From: Legionellales bacterium
Lineage (GTDB): Bacteria; Pseudomonadota; Gammaproteobacteria; Legionellales; Legionellaceae
Reading direction: 5' to 3'
Assembly: GCA_026399195.1 (NCBI GenBank)
Contig: JAPLRK010000083.1
Coordinates: 1 to 64,000, forward strand
DNA length: 64,000 nt
Below the pieces are notes generated by a model, which was not told the origin of the DNA, ran no database searches, and worked only from the letters and a program-made list of their open reading frames with translations. The position numbers and the translations under genes are program-made. Below are positions 52,649 to 64,000 of this stretch, in pieces; the stretch's first letter is position 1; each line of letters begins with the position of its first letter.

Positions 52649-53124
52649 GGTAAATAAGACCTTAAATAGCGAAACAGCGCCTTACTAGCCCCGAGATTCA
52701 CCTCTTTTTTTGTCTCATCAACCACTTTTTTGATGAGTTGGCGAAGGTGTTGTATGTCGTTTGGATGATATTGATTTACAAAATCGGTGAGAGCCTCATC
52801 GCCCTCTTTGATCAGGCGCGAGCGCCACTGTTCCACTTCATGAAAGGTGGCCGTAGTCGCGCTAGCTTCTTGTTGTAAGGCCTCAAAACCTGCAAGGATG
52901 GCATCACACTCATCAGTTCGCATCAGCTTCCCAATCCATTGGGCTTGACGCCTGATGGCCCCATGGCTTTTCAATCCCTTGGCTTCAAGAATGGCTTGCC
53001 TTAAATGAGGGCTAAGGGGCAATTGATTCAGGTGTTCAAGGCTGAGAGCTACCAGTTTGACACCCACTTTTTGCAACGCTTCAGCATCGCGTTTTTTTTG
53101 CGATTTACTTTTAAGCTCATCCAT
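52645..53124 (-). CDS. darP: ribosome biogenesis factor DarP (YjgA, DUF615)
   Basis: This 159-aa, largely helical protein has SKSQKKRDAEALQKVG at the N-terminus, LALPxxLxxAI-like LPLSPHLRQAILEAKGLKSHGAIRRQAQWIGKLMR, and the C-terminal HPNDIQHLRQLIKK. DUF615 proteins bind pre-50S subunits late in assembly. It is encoded directly upstream of rlmL, another large-subunit factor, with overlapping stop and start. Confidence 0.93.
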   Translation of the reverse strand: MDELKSKSQKKRDAEALQKVGVKLVALSLEHLNQLPLSPHLRQAILEAKGLKSHGAIRRQAQWIGKLMRTDECDAILAGFEALQQEASATTATFHEVEQWRSRLIKEGDEALTDFVNQYHPNDIQHLRQLIKKVVDETKKEVNLGASKALFRYLRSYLP

Positions 53125-53147
53125 TTCGTGGGTCTCATCATCAAACG

Positions 53148-54062
53148 TTAATTATAGATCTTTAAAGAATCATTTGGCGAACGATGTTTTAGACTTAAAG
53201 ATCGAGTCTGCCAATAAGTTCGACCAATGGCTGAGAAATTGTAAATTAAGATGACCAACAACAAAGAATGTAACCAAGTAACCGTCAAATGACTGAACAA
53301 GGGTAACGTGATCAACACCCCAATACATCCAGACAAGCTTAATATCAGCGTTTTCTTCACGGGTATTTTATTTTGTTGCAGAAAAACCAGTGTGGTTAAT
53401 GGCTGCTGCATGGCACCGGCTGTCATCATGATGGGAAATGCGACAAGCGGCGATACATTCAGCAAAAACAAGACGCCTTGAACCATCGCAAACAAGCCAA
53501 TCCCCACAGACGTCAACGCCCCACAAATCACCAAAGCCACAAAACCAATCCCCAATTTCCAATCGTGCAGCTCAATGACATCGCCATCAGAAGGCAGAAT
53601 ATGAAATTGATGGCACATTAACAAGGCAATGATCAGAAGAAAACAGCTCATCATCGCCAGTCGAATCGCCTGCTTACTCAAACGACTAACGACCGCACCA
53701 CCCACCAGTCCGCCAAGACAAGTTCCCAACACCAATGTGACCAGGGTGGTCAGATCCACGTCGATCCATTGCATGAAAAAAAGGGACTCTATCGTGCCAG
53801 GAATGACTTGAGCACCATTATTCACGGCAGGCAATTCATCATCCCGAAACGTTCCCAGAAGTTTCGCAAGAGCCACATTGACCGCGAAACTACCCACACC
53901 AATGGTATCGGCAATAAAAGCCATAATGCCGCTACAGGTGAGCTTGAGATAGTCCATCCATTTCAATGGAACGGCGGGCTGCATCCTCAGCCGATACATC
54001 ATGGCGGCTACACAGACACTACTTAAAACTAAGATGATAACAATGATGAGAGTTATGGCCAT
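53148..54062 (-). CDS. TauE/SafE-family membrane permease
   Basis: This 304-aa protein has 8-9 predicted helices and the TauE/SafE/DUF81 pattern: CSGIMAFIADTIGVGSFAVN in the first repeat and CGALTSVGIGLFAMVQGVLF in the second, each with a small-residue-rich loop. LVLGTCLGGLVGGAVVSRLS marks the end of the first half. Members export sulfur-containing organic anions, but substrates vary widely. It lies upstream of darP-rlmL on the same strand, with a 23-bp gap, likely incidental. Confidence 0.75.
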   Translation of the reverse strand: MAITLIIVIILVLSSVCVAAMMYRLRMQPAVPLKWMDYLKLTCSGIMAFIADTIGVGSFAVNVALAKLLGTFRDDELPAVNNGAQVIPGTIESLFFMQWIDVDLTTLVTLVLGTCLGGLVGGAVVSRLSKQAIRLAMMSCFLLIIALLMCHQFHILPSDGDVIELHDWKLGIGFVALVICGALTSVGIGLFAMVQGVLFLLNVSPLVAFPIMMTAGAMQQPLTTLVFLQQNKIPVKKTLILSLSGCIGVLITLPLFSHLTVTWLHSLLLVILIYNFSAIGRTYWQTRSLSLKHRSPNDSLKIYN

Positions 54063-54297
54063 GACATGCTCACTGTTTGTTGATCCATGAACATCATGGG
54101 TTAAGTTTCGGATAAGGGAAAAAAGGTTGTCTGATGATGAAACTGTAACAAAGCAACCTTAACGGAACCTTAAGGGGAGAGGTGTTGTGAGAGCCTTTTA
54201 GATCAGAACCCACGCGAATTGCTTGTAAAAAAATCATTCCTATTTTGTGAGCTATACTTAAAGCATGATTTTAAAAAATATCTGTTAGGGAGTGATG

Positions 54298-55521
54298 ATG
54301 AGTACGAATCCAGAAATAGTAAAACTATCTGCCGAACTACAGGCTCTCAAAATCGAAATGGAAAGAATCCATGGGGGTACGCTTTCAGGGGATATAGACA
54401 CTCTGTCTGACCGTTCTGAGTCTACATCGGCAACCCCTGATACGCCCTATCCAAACAGAACGCTATTAGCCTTATCGCATTTCGCTGATCACGCGATTAA
54501 AATATTAGAGATAGATTCTTTCGATCATTCCGATGCTAGAAAACTATGGAATGCAAGGGGTTCCATAAATTCCATTCGTAAATGCCTGCTCTATTTGGAT
54601 TCCGAAGCATGGGTCCCGAGGATCGTTGACAATAAAACTTTTGAAGCAAGCATGGCATTAGACAAGTCTTTAGCAGTATGGTTTAAAAACAAAGTTGGTC
54701 TTGAATTCCTTACTAAGACGGGTCAATCCGATAACTTTCGGAGGATGATTCGAACCAACAAAGCAAATATTGCCGAATGGAACACAAAGTGTTTAGAAAA
54801 ACGTCAAGAGTTGTTTCGCATGCCATTACCGACCCTATCTGGAGATTTAAAACTCCTCGACTTCGTTACCAACGAGGCCAGTGATCAACTTAGGTTTCTT
54901 GGTTCAATAGAGCCTACAAACGAGACGATTAAAGAGACGATGCTCTACATCAAGATGCACCTTCCTGTGCTCTTAGATTTACGGGAGTCCATCACTCGTT
55001 TTGAGGTCTTTAAAAAGGCAATTACTGAGTGGTCAAACTTTACTCCAGAGAAACGCGCAGCTCATTTTGAGGAGATGATCACCCTGAAAAAAACATTACT
55101 AGAGACGCGTTATGAGTATTTTCATGAAGAAGGATTGGAGATGATGTTTGGGCGAAGCAAACCCCGTTTAGAAGAGTCTATAAATAGCCTCTTTCCTCTT
55201 CAATTGACAGACAGAAGAGAGATGACCAAAAAGTTACTCAATGAGCAATTTTTTGGTGAAGGGGGTGCGTTTGTAGAACATCTAGATTCACTAGCTGAAG
55301 CTGAAGCTGAACCTGCCTTGAGTAAAAAAAGATTAACACATGCCTTTTTCATAAGATTACGGGATGCCTGCTCAACCGATCCGCTCATACCCACAGACAT
55401 CACCAGGATCATAAATGCCCCACCAGGAGGGATAGAGGAATCAGCAAAAATAGCTTTGATGAGCTTTGAAATTGCGATTGGGTTACTTCCAAGGCCAGAT
55501 TTAAGTACTTCACCCACATAG
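54298..55521 (+). CDS. hypothetical protein, helical, effector-like
   Basis: Start at ATG 54298, third of a GTG-ATG-ATG run, with AGGGAG at best spacing. This 407-aa protein starts with a short amphipathic helix (VKLSAELQALKIEMERIHGG) and a Ser/Thr-rich linker, then long helices; no signal peptide or membrane helix. A TPEKRAAHFEEMITLKKTLLE segment looks coiled-coil-like. No family recognised. Composition is AT-richer than the rlmL block. Together with 32215-33132 and 33152-34144 it belongs to a set of soluble orphans typical of Legionellales accessory genes. Confidence 0.6.
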   Translation: MSTNPEIVKLSAELQALKIEMERIHGGTLSGDIDTLSDRSESTSATPDTPYPNRTLLALSHFADHAIKILEIDSFDHSDARKLWNARGSINSIRKCLLYLDSEAWVPRIVDNKTFEASMALDKSLAVWFKNKVGLEFLTKTGQSDNFRRMIRTNKANIAEWNTKCLEKRQELFRMPLPTLSGDLKLLDFVTNEASDQLRFLGSIEPTNETIKETMLYIKMHLPVLLDLRESITRFEVFKKAITEWSNFTPEKRAAHFEEMITLKKTLLETRYEYFHEEGLEMMFGRSKPRLEESINSLFPLQLTDRREMTKKLLNEQFFGEGGAFVEHLDSLAEAEAEPALSKKRLTHAFFIRLRDACSTDPLIPTDITRIINAPPGGIEESAKIALMSFEIAIGLLPRPDLSTSPT

Positions 55522-55578
55522 TAACCCAAACACCAAAAAATAGCGTATCATCTTCAATGATTTCTTTGGGGGGAAAAC

Positions 55579-56034
55579 ATGATCAAAAGGATTTTCTTAT
55601 TTTTATTATTCTTTACCTCGTTAACCCATGCAACGGCTCACCTCCAGGATATGAGCGGCAAGTCCATTGCCCTATCTGATCTCAAGGGAAAGTGGATCTT
55701 TATCAATTACTGGGCCAGTTGGTGTCATACTTGTCTTAAGGAAATTCCTGAGTTGAATCGCTTTTATGACGAACATCAACCAAACGATGTAGCCCTGTTT
55801 GCGGTGAACTATGATGGACTGCCTCTCGAAAAGCTCCAGGAGCTCATCAAAGCTGTGGATATGCATTACCCCTCTTTATCAACAGATCCTGCAGGTGAAC
55901 TGCAATTGGGGGATATTCGAGGGGTACCTGTGACGTTTGTGTTTGATCCAAAGGGACAACTGACTGAAACGTTATATGGCGGACAAAACAGGCGCGCACT
56001 TGAAAAGATCACTTCAAAAAAACTAACGCCGTAG
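55579..56034 (+). CDS. TlpA-like periplasmic thioredoxin-fold protein
   Basis: This 151-aa protein has a signal peptide (1-18, ending THATA), then a TlpA/ResA-type redoxin: IFINYWASWCHTCLKEIPELNRFY with active site WCHTC, VALFAVNYDG, and RGVPVTFVFDPKG with the cis-Pro. It probably reduces or oxidises periplasmic disulfides, e.g. in cytochrome c maturation, but no partner gene is near. A GGGGGAAA ribosome site precedes ATG 55579. Its 3' end overlaps the convergent hflX stop by 12 bp. Confidence 0.88.
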   Translation: MIKRIFLFLLFFTSLTHATAHLQDMSGKSIALSDLKGKWIFINYWASWCHTCLKEIPELNRFYDEHQPNDVALFAVNYDGLPLEKLQELIKAVDMHYPSLSTDPAGELQLGDIRGVPVTFVFDPKGQLTETLYGGQNRRALEKITSKKLTP

Positions 56035-57270
56035 TAAACGCTCTTTTTCTTCCATGCTCAAACGGACATGTAAACACCATCCTCCAGCATCTGTCAGTGT
56101 TTCGCTCATCACGGCCCCTAATGCATAAAATTGTGCTCGAAGTTTGGCGTCGTTCACACCCAACTCGATCTCTTCTTCAACCACCTGTCCATGAAGTTTT
56201 GTACCAATGGCTTCTCGTAACTCATCAAGACCGGCACCGGTCATTGCTGATACCCAAACCCTGCACGTATCATCTTGATGCTCCGACTTGCCAACCCAAC
56301 CTTCTCGCAAGTCGATTTTATTGAACACATGGATCACGGAAATATCAGAGGCTCCAATTTCTTTTAAAACTTTTTCCACCGAGATCATGGCCGATCGCCA
56401 ATTGGGATCGGCAATATCCATCACGTGCAACAACAAATCCGCTTCTTTGACTTCCTCAAGGGTGGCATGGAACGCCTCGACCAAATCATGAGGTAAATCA
56501 CGAATAAATCCAACCGTATCAGCCAAAATAACCGGGGATGCGCCTGGCAAATCAAGCTTTCTCATGGTTGGGTCAAGCGTCGCAAACAATTGATCAGCCA
56601 CAAAAAGGCCGGCTCCTGTTAACGCATTGAATAATGAGGATTTTCCTGCGTTGGTATACCCCACAAGAGAAATCGTAGGCATCGCTGATTTTTGCCTTGC
56701 ACGTCGATTTTGCGAACGACTTTGTCGAACTTTCTCTAAGCGTTTCTGAATGATTTTGATGCGAGCTCGCAACAAACGACGATCTGTTTCTAATTGCGTC
56801 TCGCCAGGCCCTCTCAACCCAATCCCACCTTTTTGACGCTCAAGATGAGTCCAGCCACGAATGAGCCGCGTAGATACATGCTCCAATTGCGCCAACTCTA
56901 CTTGTAACTTCCCCTCAAAAGTACGGGCTCGCTGTGCAAAAATATCCAAGATCAACCCACTTCGACCCACGACACGACATTCTAGAAGACGCTCTAAGTT
57001 TCGCTCTTGAGATGGAGACAATTCATGGTTGACAAGAACAAGCCCTGCTTCTAATGCCAATACCTGCTCTTTCAATTCCTCAGCCTTTCCAAGACCCACA
57101 TAATATTTGGGATCCGGCTTTTCACGCGTACCTTGCACACATCCCACAACATCAGCCTGTGCAGATAATGCGAGCTCTTTAAATTCCTCGAGCGCAATTG
57201 CCGCATCTTGCCCATGAGGAGATATTTGAACAAGAACAGCGCGCTCTCCCCCTTTCGGACGATCAAACAT
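56023..57270 (-). CDS. hflX: GTPase HflX
   Basis: Start at ATG 57270 (MFDRPKGGERAVLVQI); 13 upstream codons in frame are unsupported. The 415-aa protein has the HflX N-domain (YYVGLGKAEEL, VLVNHELSPSQERNLE, GPGETQLETDRR). The G domain has P-loop VGYTNAGKSSLFNAL, G3 DTVGFIRDLPHDL and G4 NKID. It splits stalled or hibernating ribosomes. hfq lies upstream on the same strand as usual, but the 242-bp gap between them holds a palindromic repeat. Confidence 0.94.
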   Translation of the reverse strand: MFDRPKGGERAVLVQISPHGQDAAIALEEFKELALSAQADVVGCVQGTREKPDPKYYVGLGKAEELKEQVLALEAGLVLVNHELSPSQERNLERLLECRVVGRSGLILDIFAQRARTFEGKLQVELAQLEHVSTRLIRGWTHLERQKGGIGLRGPGETQLETDRRLLRARIKIIQKRLEKVRQSRSQNRRARQKSAMPTISLVGYTNAGKSSLFNALTGAGLFVADQLFATLDPTMRKLDLPGASPVILADTVGFIRDLPHDLVEAFHATLEEVKEADLLLHVMDIADPNWRSAMISVEKVLKEIGASDISVIHVFNKIDLREGWVGKSEHQDDTCRVWVSAMTGAGLDELREAIGTKLHGQVVEEEIELGVNDAKLRAQFYALGAVMSETLTDAGGWCLHVRLSMEEKERLLRR

Positions 57271-57367
57271 AATCCAGATCTCTTGTTGGTAAAAGACAGA
57301 GTCTGCCACAATTTTTGCTTAGGATCGAGAGCGATTGCATTAAAACGCCTAATATATGCACAGGAAA

Positions 57368-57455
57368 TCCGAGCCGTGACCGTCAGGGAGCGGAAATGTT
57401 CAAAGCATCCATCAGAGAGCGGGCAATTCCCGCTCCCTGACGGTCACGGCTCGGA
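57368..57455. repeat. 26-bp perfect inverted repeat between hfq and hflX
   Basis: 57368-57393 is the exact inverse of 57430-57455 (arms containing GTGACCGTCAGGGAGCGG), with a 36-bp centre. Inside, GAGCGGG near 57417 can also pair with CCCGCTC near 57429, giving an alternative fold. No coding content. The look is that of a dispersed palindromic repeat or hairpin attenuator within the hfq-hflX transcript. Confidence 0.8.
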
Positions 57456-57512
57456 TAGATTGATTCAAATTAGCGCACAAACAGGCTCAAAATTTTAATG
57501 CAATTGCCCTGC

Positions 57513-57743
57513 TTAGTCACCAGGTTCCGTTGACAAAGGGAGCATCCGCGCCGGAACAACGGTAGATATGGCATGTTTATAAACCATTTGAGTCACAGCA
57601 CTCTTCAACATGATCACTTGATCATCAACCGCATCAACCATTCCGTGCAGTTTGATACCATTAATCAAAAAAATCGATACCGTAATTTTTTCTTTGCACA
57701 ATTCTAGAAGAAATGCGTCTTCTAATGCATGATGAATAGACAT
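57513..57743 (-). CDS. hfq: RNA chaperone Hfq
   Basis: A 76-aa Sm-like protein: [40 protein letters not shown] (Sm1) and [11 protein letters not shown] (Sm2). The proximal-site YKHAIST is intact. Distal-face Tyr25 is Phe here (SIFLING). The N-terminus HHALEDAF differs from the common GQSLQDPF. The C-terminal tail is very short. It has a strong AAAGGAG site. It forms hexamers that pair small RNAs with mRNAs. The upstream region has a 16-bp palindrome (57779-57794). Confidence 0.95.
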   Translation of the reverse strand: MSIHHALEDAFLLELCKEKITVSIFLINGIKLHGMVDAVDDQVIMLKSAVTQMVYKHAISTVVPARMLPLSTEPGD

Positions 57744-57778
57744 GGCCTACTCCTTTTGTTTTTTATGAGGGCAATTGT

Positions 57779-57794
57779 CATAAAGCCCTTTATG
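57779..57794. promoter_or_regulatory. palindrome upstream of hfq
   Basis: CATAAAG-CC-CTTTATG, perfect 7-bp arms, 36 bp before the hfq start. It could be an operator or part of the leader. Low support. Confidence 0.3.
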
Positions 57795-57871
57795 AGGCAA
57801 GCACACCTGTCTTGTATATCGACAGAAAAGGAAGAAGCTTGAGAGGATGACGAGAAGCATCGCTAAGGATC

Positions 57872-57957
57872 GGGGGTTGTAGGTTGTTGGGCCTTGGCCC
57901 AACACAAGCCGTGGCACAGCGTATTCTGTTGGGCCAAGGCCCAACCTACAGTGACCC

Positions 57958-57958
<1 letters not shown>
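57872..57958. repeat. inverted-repeat element at the gyrB 3' end
   Basis: GGGG...TGTAGGTTG...TTGGGCCTTGGCCCAACA and a near-perfect inverse about 20 bp away. The outer edge coincides with the gyrB stop codon. The same TGTAGGTTGG/CCAACCTACAGTGACCCC arms recur at 60535-60632. It may serve as the gyrB terminator. Confidence 0.75.
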
Positions 57959-60462
<2,504 letters not shown>

Positions 60463-60534
60463 TCATGTCTTTGTGTCCAAGAAATTTGAGATCTTTCCAT
60501 TTAGATTTGATCATTACTGGAGTTTGGACACACC

Positions 60535-60632
60535 TAGTGCCGCATCAACATTCAATTGTGGGGTTGTAGGTTGGACCTTGGGCCAAGACCCAACCTACAG
60601 TGACCCCAACATTGAATGTTGACGAGGCACTA
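60535..60632. repeat. 98-bp imperfect palindrome between recF and gyrB
   Basis: Outer arms TAGTGCC...TCAACATTCAAT and their near-exact inverse enclose TGTAGGTTGG...CCAACCTACAGTGACCCC, shared with 57872-57958. No coding frame. It occupies a third of the 296-bp gyrB-recF gap; the rest holds no recognised feature. Confidence 0.75.
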
Positions 60633-60671
60633 GCCCTACGGAACAACCAACAATTTAACCAACCCGACCTT

Positions 60672-61715
60672 TTATAACCCACTTGCCGCCAAAAAAGTTG
60701 AGTTTCCTTGCTCAAGAGAGATCACTTTGTCATCTAGAGCAGTAAAAACTTTCTGACCTTCTATTTGCGTCAGGCTTTTTAACACTCTTTGTAAATGTTC
60801 TGCGTCTAGTTCTGCCGGTAAATCGTCCAACAAAAACAAACACTCACCGGGCACTAATACAGCTTGTGCAAGCTTTAAAGCAATCAACACTAATTTTTGT
60901 TGACCACGCGACATCATTCGTTTGGCCGCTTTTGAATTAACTTCACAGCGAATATCTGCCTGGTGTGGTCCTGATTGGGTATATTGTCGCTGTATGTCCT
61001 GATCTAATTGATTCCTTAGAATCGATTGAAGAGAATACCCCGATTCTTTTCGATCCCAACCTTTCTCATACGTCAAGTGGCAGGGCATATCTGTCAACAA
61101 AGCCAACGCTTTATTAAATTCTCTCACCCATTGCTCAAAATACACCCCTCTCATCCTGTCTAACTCTAGCGCCAGGGTACTGAGCTGTTGGTCCCACGAA
61201 TCAAAGGCACTTCTCGCGGCTTTTTGACGCAGCAAGGCGTTTCTCTGTTTCAGAACCCATCGATAATCTTTCCATGCCCTGTGATAGGATTGTTCCACGT
61301 GAAACAATCCCCAATCCAAAAGCGTTCGGCGAACAGCAGGGCCCGCATCGATGATTTGAAACATGTCTTGGTAAAAAACAAGGCAAGGAAAAAGTCGAGC
61401 AAGCTGACTGCTGGAGCGACAGGGCTCTCGATTTAATTTAACTTGGGTTGGACCAAGCAAAGACTTTTGAATGCTAATCGTTGCATCTCCCTGGATCTGA
61501 GCAAACACTGTGAAAGCCGAAGCACCATAGCGAATGAGGGGGGATGTTTCTCGTGTTCTAAAGGAATGGCCGGTACAAAGCAGATAAATAGCTTCTAAAA
61601 GAGAGGTCTTACCACTGCCATTTTCTCCGTGAAACAAATGACACTTAGGGTGAAGTGTGAATTGGGCTGTTTCGATGTTACGTAAATGATGAATGGTTAA
61701 TTCTGTAATAATCAT
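60672..61715 (-). CDS. recF: DNA replication and repair protein RecF
   Basis: This 347-aa SMC-like ATPase has Walker A GENGSGKTSLLEAIYLL (about 31-47), the signature-like SRGQQKLVLIALKLAQ and Walker B CLFLLDDLPAELD. It loads RecA at gaps with RecO and RecR. ATG 61715 overlaps the dnaN stop by 4 bp, so translation is coupled, in the standard dnaA-dnaN-recF-gyrB order. Confidence 0.95.
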   Translation of the reverse strand: MIITELTIHHLRNIETAQFTLHPKCHLFHGENGSGKTSLLEAIYLLCTGHSFRTRETSPLIRYGASAFTVFAQIQGDATISIQKSLLGPTQVKLNREPCRSSSQLARLFPCLVFYQDMFQIIDAGPAVRRTLLDWGLFHVEQSYHRAWKDYRWVLKQRNALLRQKAARSAFDSWDQQLSTLALELDRMRGVYFEQWVREFNKALALLTDMPCHLTYEKGWDRKESGYSLQSILRNQLDQDIQRQYTQSGPHQADIRCEVNSKAAKRMMSRGQQKLVLIALKLAQAVLVPGECLFLLDDLPAELDAEHLQRVLKSLTQIEGQKVFTALDDKVISLEQGNSTFLAASGL

Positions 61716-62818
61716 AACTTCATAGGCATGATGATATAGGAGTAATGCTCATCATTTAGAGACTCAAGTAATATACTACTGTCAGCAGATGAAAAGGACA
61801 AACGTAAAGGGCCATCTTGAATATGCTGGAGGACATCACTCAAATAAGTGGCATTGACACCTATTTGTAATTCATCGCCCTCTGTTTCGGCACTTAAGGT
61901 CTCAACGGCTTCCTCTTGGTCTTGGTTGTTGGCGATGAGTGTTAATTGACCTGGTACGATCTGCAGCAAGATTGCGCGTAATTTTTCATTGGCCAAAATA
62001 GTAATTCGTGAAAGAGCACGTTTTAACACATCTCTCAGGATGATGACGGATTTGTCTTGAGAGATAGGGATGGCTTTATTGTAAGGAGGAAACCGAGCTT
62101 CTAACAACTTGGTAGAAAATGAGTAATCTTGGGTTTTCAGTTTGAATTGTCGCTTACCGGCAGATACTATGACCATCTGATCCTCAACGCCGGTGAGCAA
62201 TCGAAGTGCTTCTTGAATGCCTTTTCTTGGGATCAAGAGTCGATGGTGCTGGTTATTCATGGTGACAGGCAACTTAGAGATTGCCATACGATGGCCATCT
62301 GTGGCAACAGCCGTCAAACCTTGAGAGTCAATTTCCAAAAGCAAACCATTTAAATATACTCTTACATCTTGTTGAGACATAGCAAAATGCGTTGATTGAA
62401 ACAAATGAATCAGTTTATGTCTTTCAACAGAAAGCTCCACTTCATTGACATCGTCTTCCGTATTTGGATAATCATCTGCGGCTAAGGTTGTTAATTTGAA
62501 TTGACTCCTTCCTACCTTGATAGTCATCAGGCTTTCATGAAAGGAAATGGTGGGTATGGCGTCATCGTCAAGTGTTCGAATAATGTCTATCATTTTTTTA
62601 GAGGGTACAGTAATAGTCCCAGTTCCGTGACTTGTGGAACAGGGCACACACCCCGTAATTTCAATATCTAAATCGGTTGCAGTAAATGACAAGGTAGATG
62701 TAGAGAGCTTGACCAAAATATTAGCCAGTATGGGAACGCACTGTTTTTTATCAACAGCACCAGCCACGGTGAGCAGAGGGGGAAGTAATTGTTGTTTACT
62801 TATGGTGAATTCAAACAT
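61712..62818 (-). CDS. dnaN: DNA polymerase III beta subunit (sliding clamp)
   Basis: Start at ATG 62818 (MFEFTISKQQLLPPLLTVAG); two upstream ATGs add two to four residues. The 368-aa clamp protein shows the three-domain repeat with ATDLDIEI, GLTAVATDGHRMA and the C-terminal YIIMPMKL, typical of the ligand-binding pocket edge. It tethers Pol III and many repair proteins. It is 13 bp after dnaA and overlaps recF. Confidence 0.96.
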   Translation of the reverse strand: MFEFTISKQQLLPPLLTVAGAVDKKQCVPILANILVKLSTSTLSFTATDLDIEITGCVPCSTSHGTGTITVPSKKMIDIIRTLDDDAIPTISFHESLMTIKVGRSQFKLTTLAADDYPNTEDDVNEVELSVERHKLIHLFQSTHFAMSQQDVRVYLNGLLLEIDSQGLTAVATDGHRMAISKLPVTMNNQHHRLLIPRKGIQEALRLLTGVEDQMVIVSAGKRQFKLKTQDYSFSTKLLEARFPPYNKAIPISQDKSVIILRDVLKRALSRITILANEKLRAILLQIVPGQLTLIANNQDQEEAVETLSAETEGDELQIGVNATYLSDVLQHIQDGPLRLSFSSADSSILLESLNDEHYSYIIMPMKL

Positions 62819-62831
62819 GAGCATTCTCACT

Positions 62832-64000
62832 TTATGATGACAAAGTGCGCATCAAATTTTTATAATCTTCTGCAAAGTCCTTGGCTTCGAGCACGAGCTC
62901 CTTCACCTTTCTGCAAGCATGAATCACCGTTGTGTGATCTCGACCGCCAAAATAATCACCAATCTCTGGTAAACTATGATTGGTGAGCTCTTTGGCCAAA
63001 GCCATTGCCATTTGTCTAGGCCGTGCAATAGAGCGACTTCGACGCTTGGATAAAAGATCTGCGACTTTGACTTTATAATACTCTGCAACTGTTTTTTGAA
63101 TATTATCTATGGTAACTAATTTGTCTTGTAAGGCAAGTAAATCTCGAAGTGCCTCATTAACAAATTCAATATTAATGGGCTTGCCAGTGAAATGCGCATT
63201 GGCAATCACTCGCCGCAAAGCCCCTTCTAATTCCCTAACATTAGAACGAATTCTTTTTGCAATAAAAAAAGCAACCTCATAAGGCAACTCAATGTTTGAT
63301 AACTCTGCTTTGCTGATTAAAATAGCCACTCTTGTTTCTAATTCAGGCGGTTCGACTGCAACGGTTAATCCCCAACCAAATCGAGATTTGAGTCGTTCCT
63401 CGACCCCTTCAATTTCTTTAGGATACCTATCACTGGTGAGTATAATTTGTTGCTGTCCTTCAAGCAAAGCATTGAAGGTATGGAAAAATTCTTCTTGCGA
63501 CCGGTCCTTTCCTGCAAAAAACTGAATATCATCAATCAATAGAGCATTTAAAGATCGATAAAATCGTTTAAATTCATTAATTGAGTTGGTTTGAAGCGCT
63601 TTGACCATATCCGCAACAAACCGTTCAGAATGAAGGTACAAAACCTTCGCCTCTGGATTATTTTTTAAAATGGCATTACCAACGGCATGCATCAAATGGG
63701 TTTTTCCCAAACCAACGCCACCATAAATGAACAAGGGATTATACGCATCACCTGGCCGCTCAGCGACTTGCCAAGATGCCGCACGGGCTAATTGGTTTGA
63801 ATTTCCTTCAACGAAACTGTCAAAATTAAACTTTTTATTCAAATAACTGTTTTTATAATGTTCGGCTGATTTCTTGGCTATGGTTTTAACCTGAGTAGCA
63901 TTAGGTTCCAAAGGCTTTGTCTTGTCGTTAACCACAATCTGGGAGGCGACCTTCGTACCTATTTCAATGCTTACAAAATGAATGGCTTCCGCGCTGAGCT
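62832..64000 (-). CDS. dnaA: chromosomal replication initiator DnaA, partial (5' end outside window)
   Basis: The frame is open to the window edge; the visible ~389 residues cover the linker and all of domains III and IV. AAA+ motifs are Walker [11 protein letters not shown], Walker [13 protein letters not shown], and the sensor segment [11 protein letters not shown]; domain IV has the DNA-binding signature [16 protein letters not shown]. Domain I is missing because of the window edge, not by mutation. The replication origin is usually close to dnaA in this group but was not located inside the window. Confidence 0.96.
   Translation of the reverse strand, partial: LSAEAIHFVSIEIGTKVASQIVVNDKTKPLEPNATQVKTIAKKSAEHYKNSYLNKKFNFDSFVEGNSNQLARAASWQVAERPGDAYNPLFIYGGVGLGKTHLMHAVGNAILKNNPEAKVLYLHSERFVADMVKALQTNSINEFKRFYRSLNALLIDDIQFFAGKDRSQEEFFHTFNALLEGQQQIILTSDRYPKEIEGVEERLKSRFGWGLTVAVEPPELETRVAILISKAELSNIELPYEVAFFIAKRIRSNVRELEGALRRVIANAHFTGKPINIEFVNEALRDLLALQDKLVTIDNIQKTVAEYYKVKVADLLSKRRSRSIARPRQMAMALAKELTNHSLPEIGDYFGGRDHTTVIHACRKVKELVLEAKDFAEDYKNLMRTLSS

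Overview
The window reads as a chromosomal segment of a Legionellales gammaproteobacterium, most likely Legionellaceae. It carries a Legionella-type major outer membrane protein, an LbtU-like coiled-coil porin, PagP (the Rcp type), Coq7, a CsrA paralogue beside a phage-type repressor, and several unrecognised proteins that look like secreted or effector candidates. The right edge is the replication block dnaA-dnaN-recF-gyrB, all on the minus strand; dnaA is cut by the window edge.

Left part (1-11.9 kb): a Pro/Ala-rich coding repeat gene runs off the left edge. It is followed by an esterase, a DUF2807 lipoprotein, a periplasmic solute-binding protein, and a complete overlapping minus-strand operon moxR-DUF58-DUF4381-batA-batB-batC-batD (10035 to 3375). 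A cold-shock-domain gene, a small gene with an apparent frameshift, and psd follow. From 11.9 to 17.0 kb lies an accessory stretch: MFS transporter plus guanine-deaminase-like gene, then a 3.1-kb cassette bounded by a perfect 23-bp direct repeat of the 3' end of tRNA-Leu(CAG). The cassette holds an RloA-type ATPase, an RloB-type Toprim-like protein (a candidate two-gene anti-phage system) and one orphan gene.

Middle (17-32 kb): mostly housekeeping genes (fumC, rsmE, trxA, dcd, pyrC, rnt, peroxiredoxin, grxD, sodB, argD, rlmB, rnr) and two outer-membrane protein genes separated by a MITE-like inverted-repeat element. From 32 to 38 kb is a second accessory stretch: two convergent genes of unknown function, a flippase plus glycosyltransferase pair, and a divergent csrA-like/repressor pair resembling regulatory modules of Legionella integrative elements. 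The repressor lacks the catalytic serine of its S24 domain.

Right part (38-64 kb): a minus-strand cluster midA-like, queD-like, priA, ldcA-like, mltA; a pteridine-reductase-like gene divergent from it by only 14 bp; glmU; a secreted repeat protein; a plus-strand run FAH-family, coq7, pit, pagP and Mpo1-like; rlmL-darP-TauE; an unknown 407-aa protein; a TlpA-like thioredoxin; hfq-hflX split by a perfect 26-bp inverted repeat; and gyrB with related palindromic repeats on both sides. Two long homopolymer tracts lie at the 5' ends of genes (C9 in the first gene, T10 in pagP) and could cause phase variation. Function calls come from motif and family recognition by eye; no database search was run.
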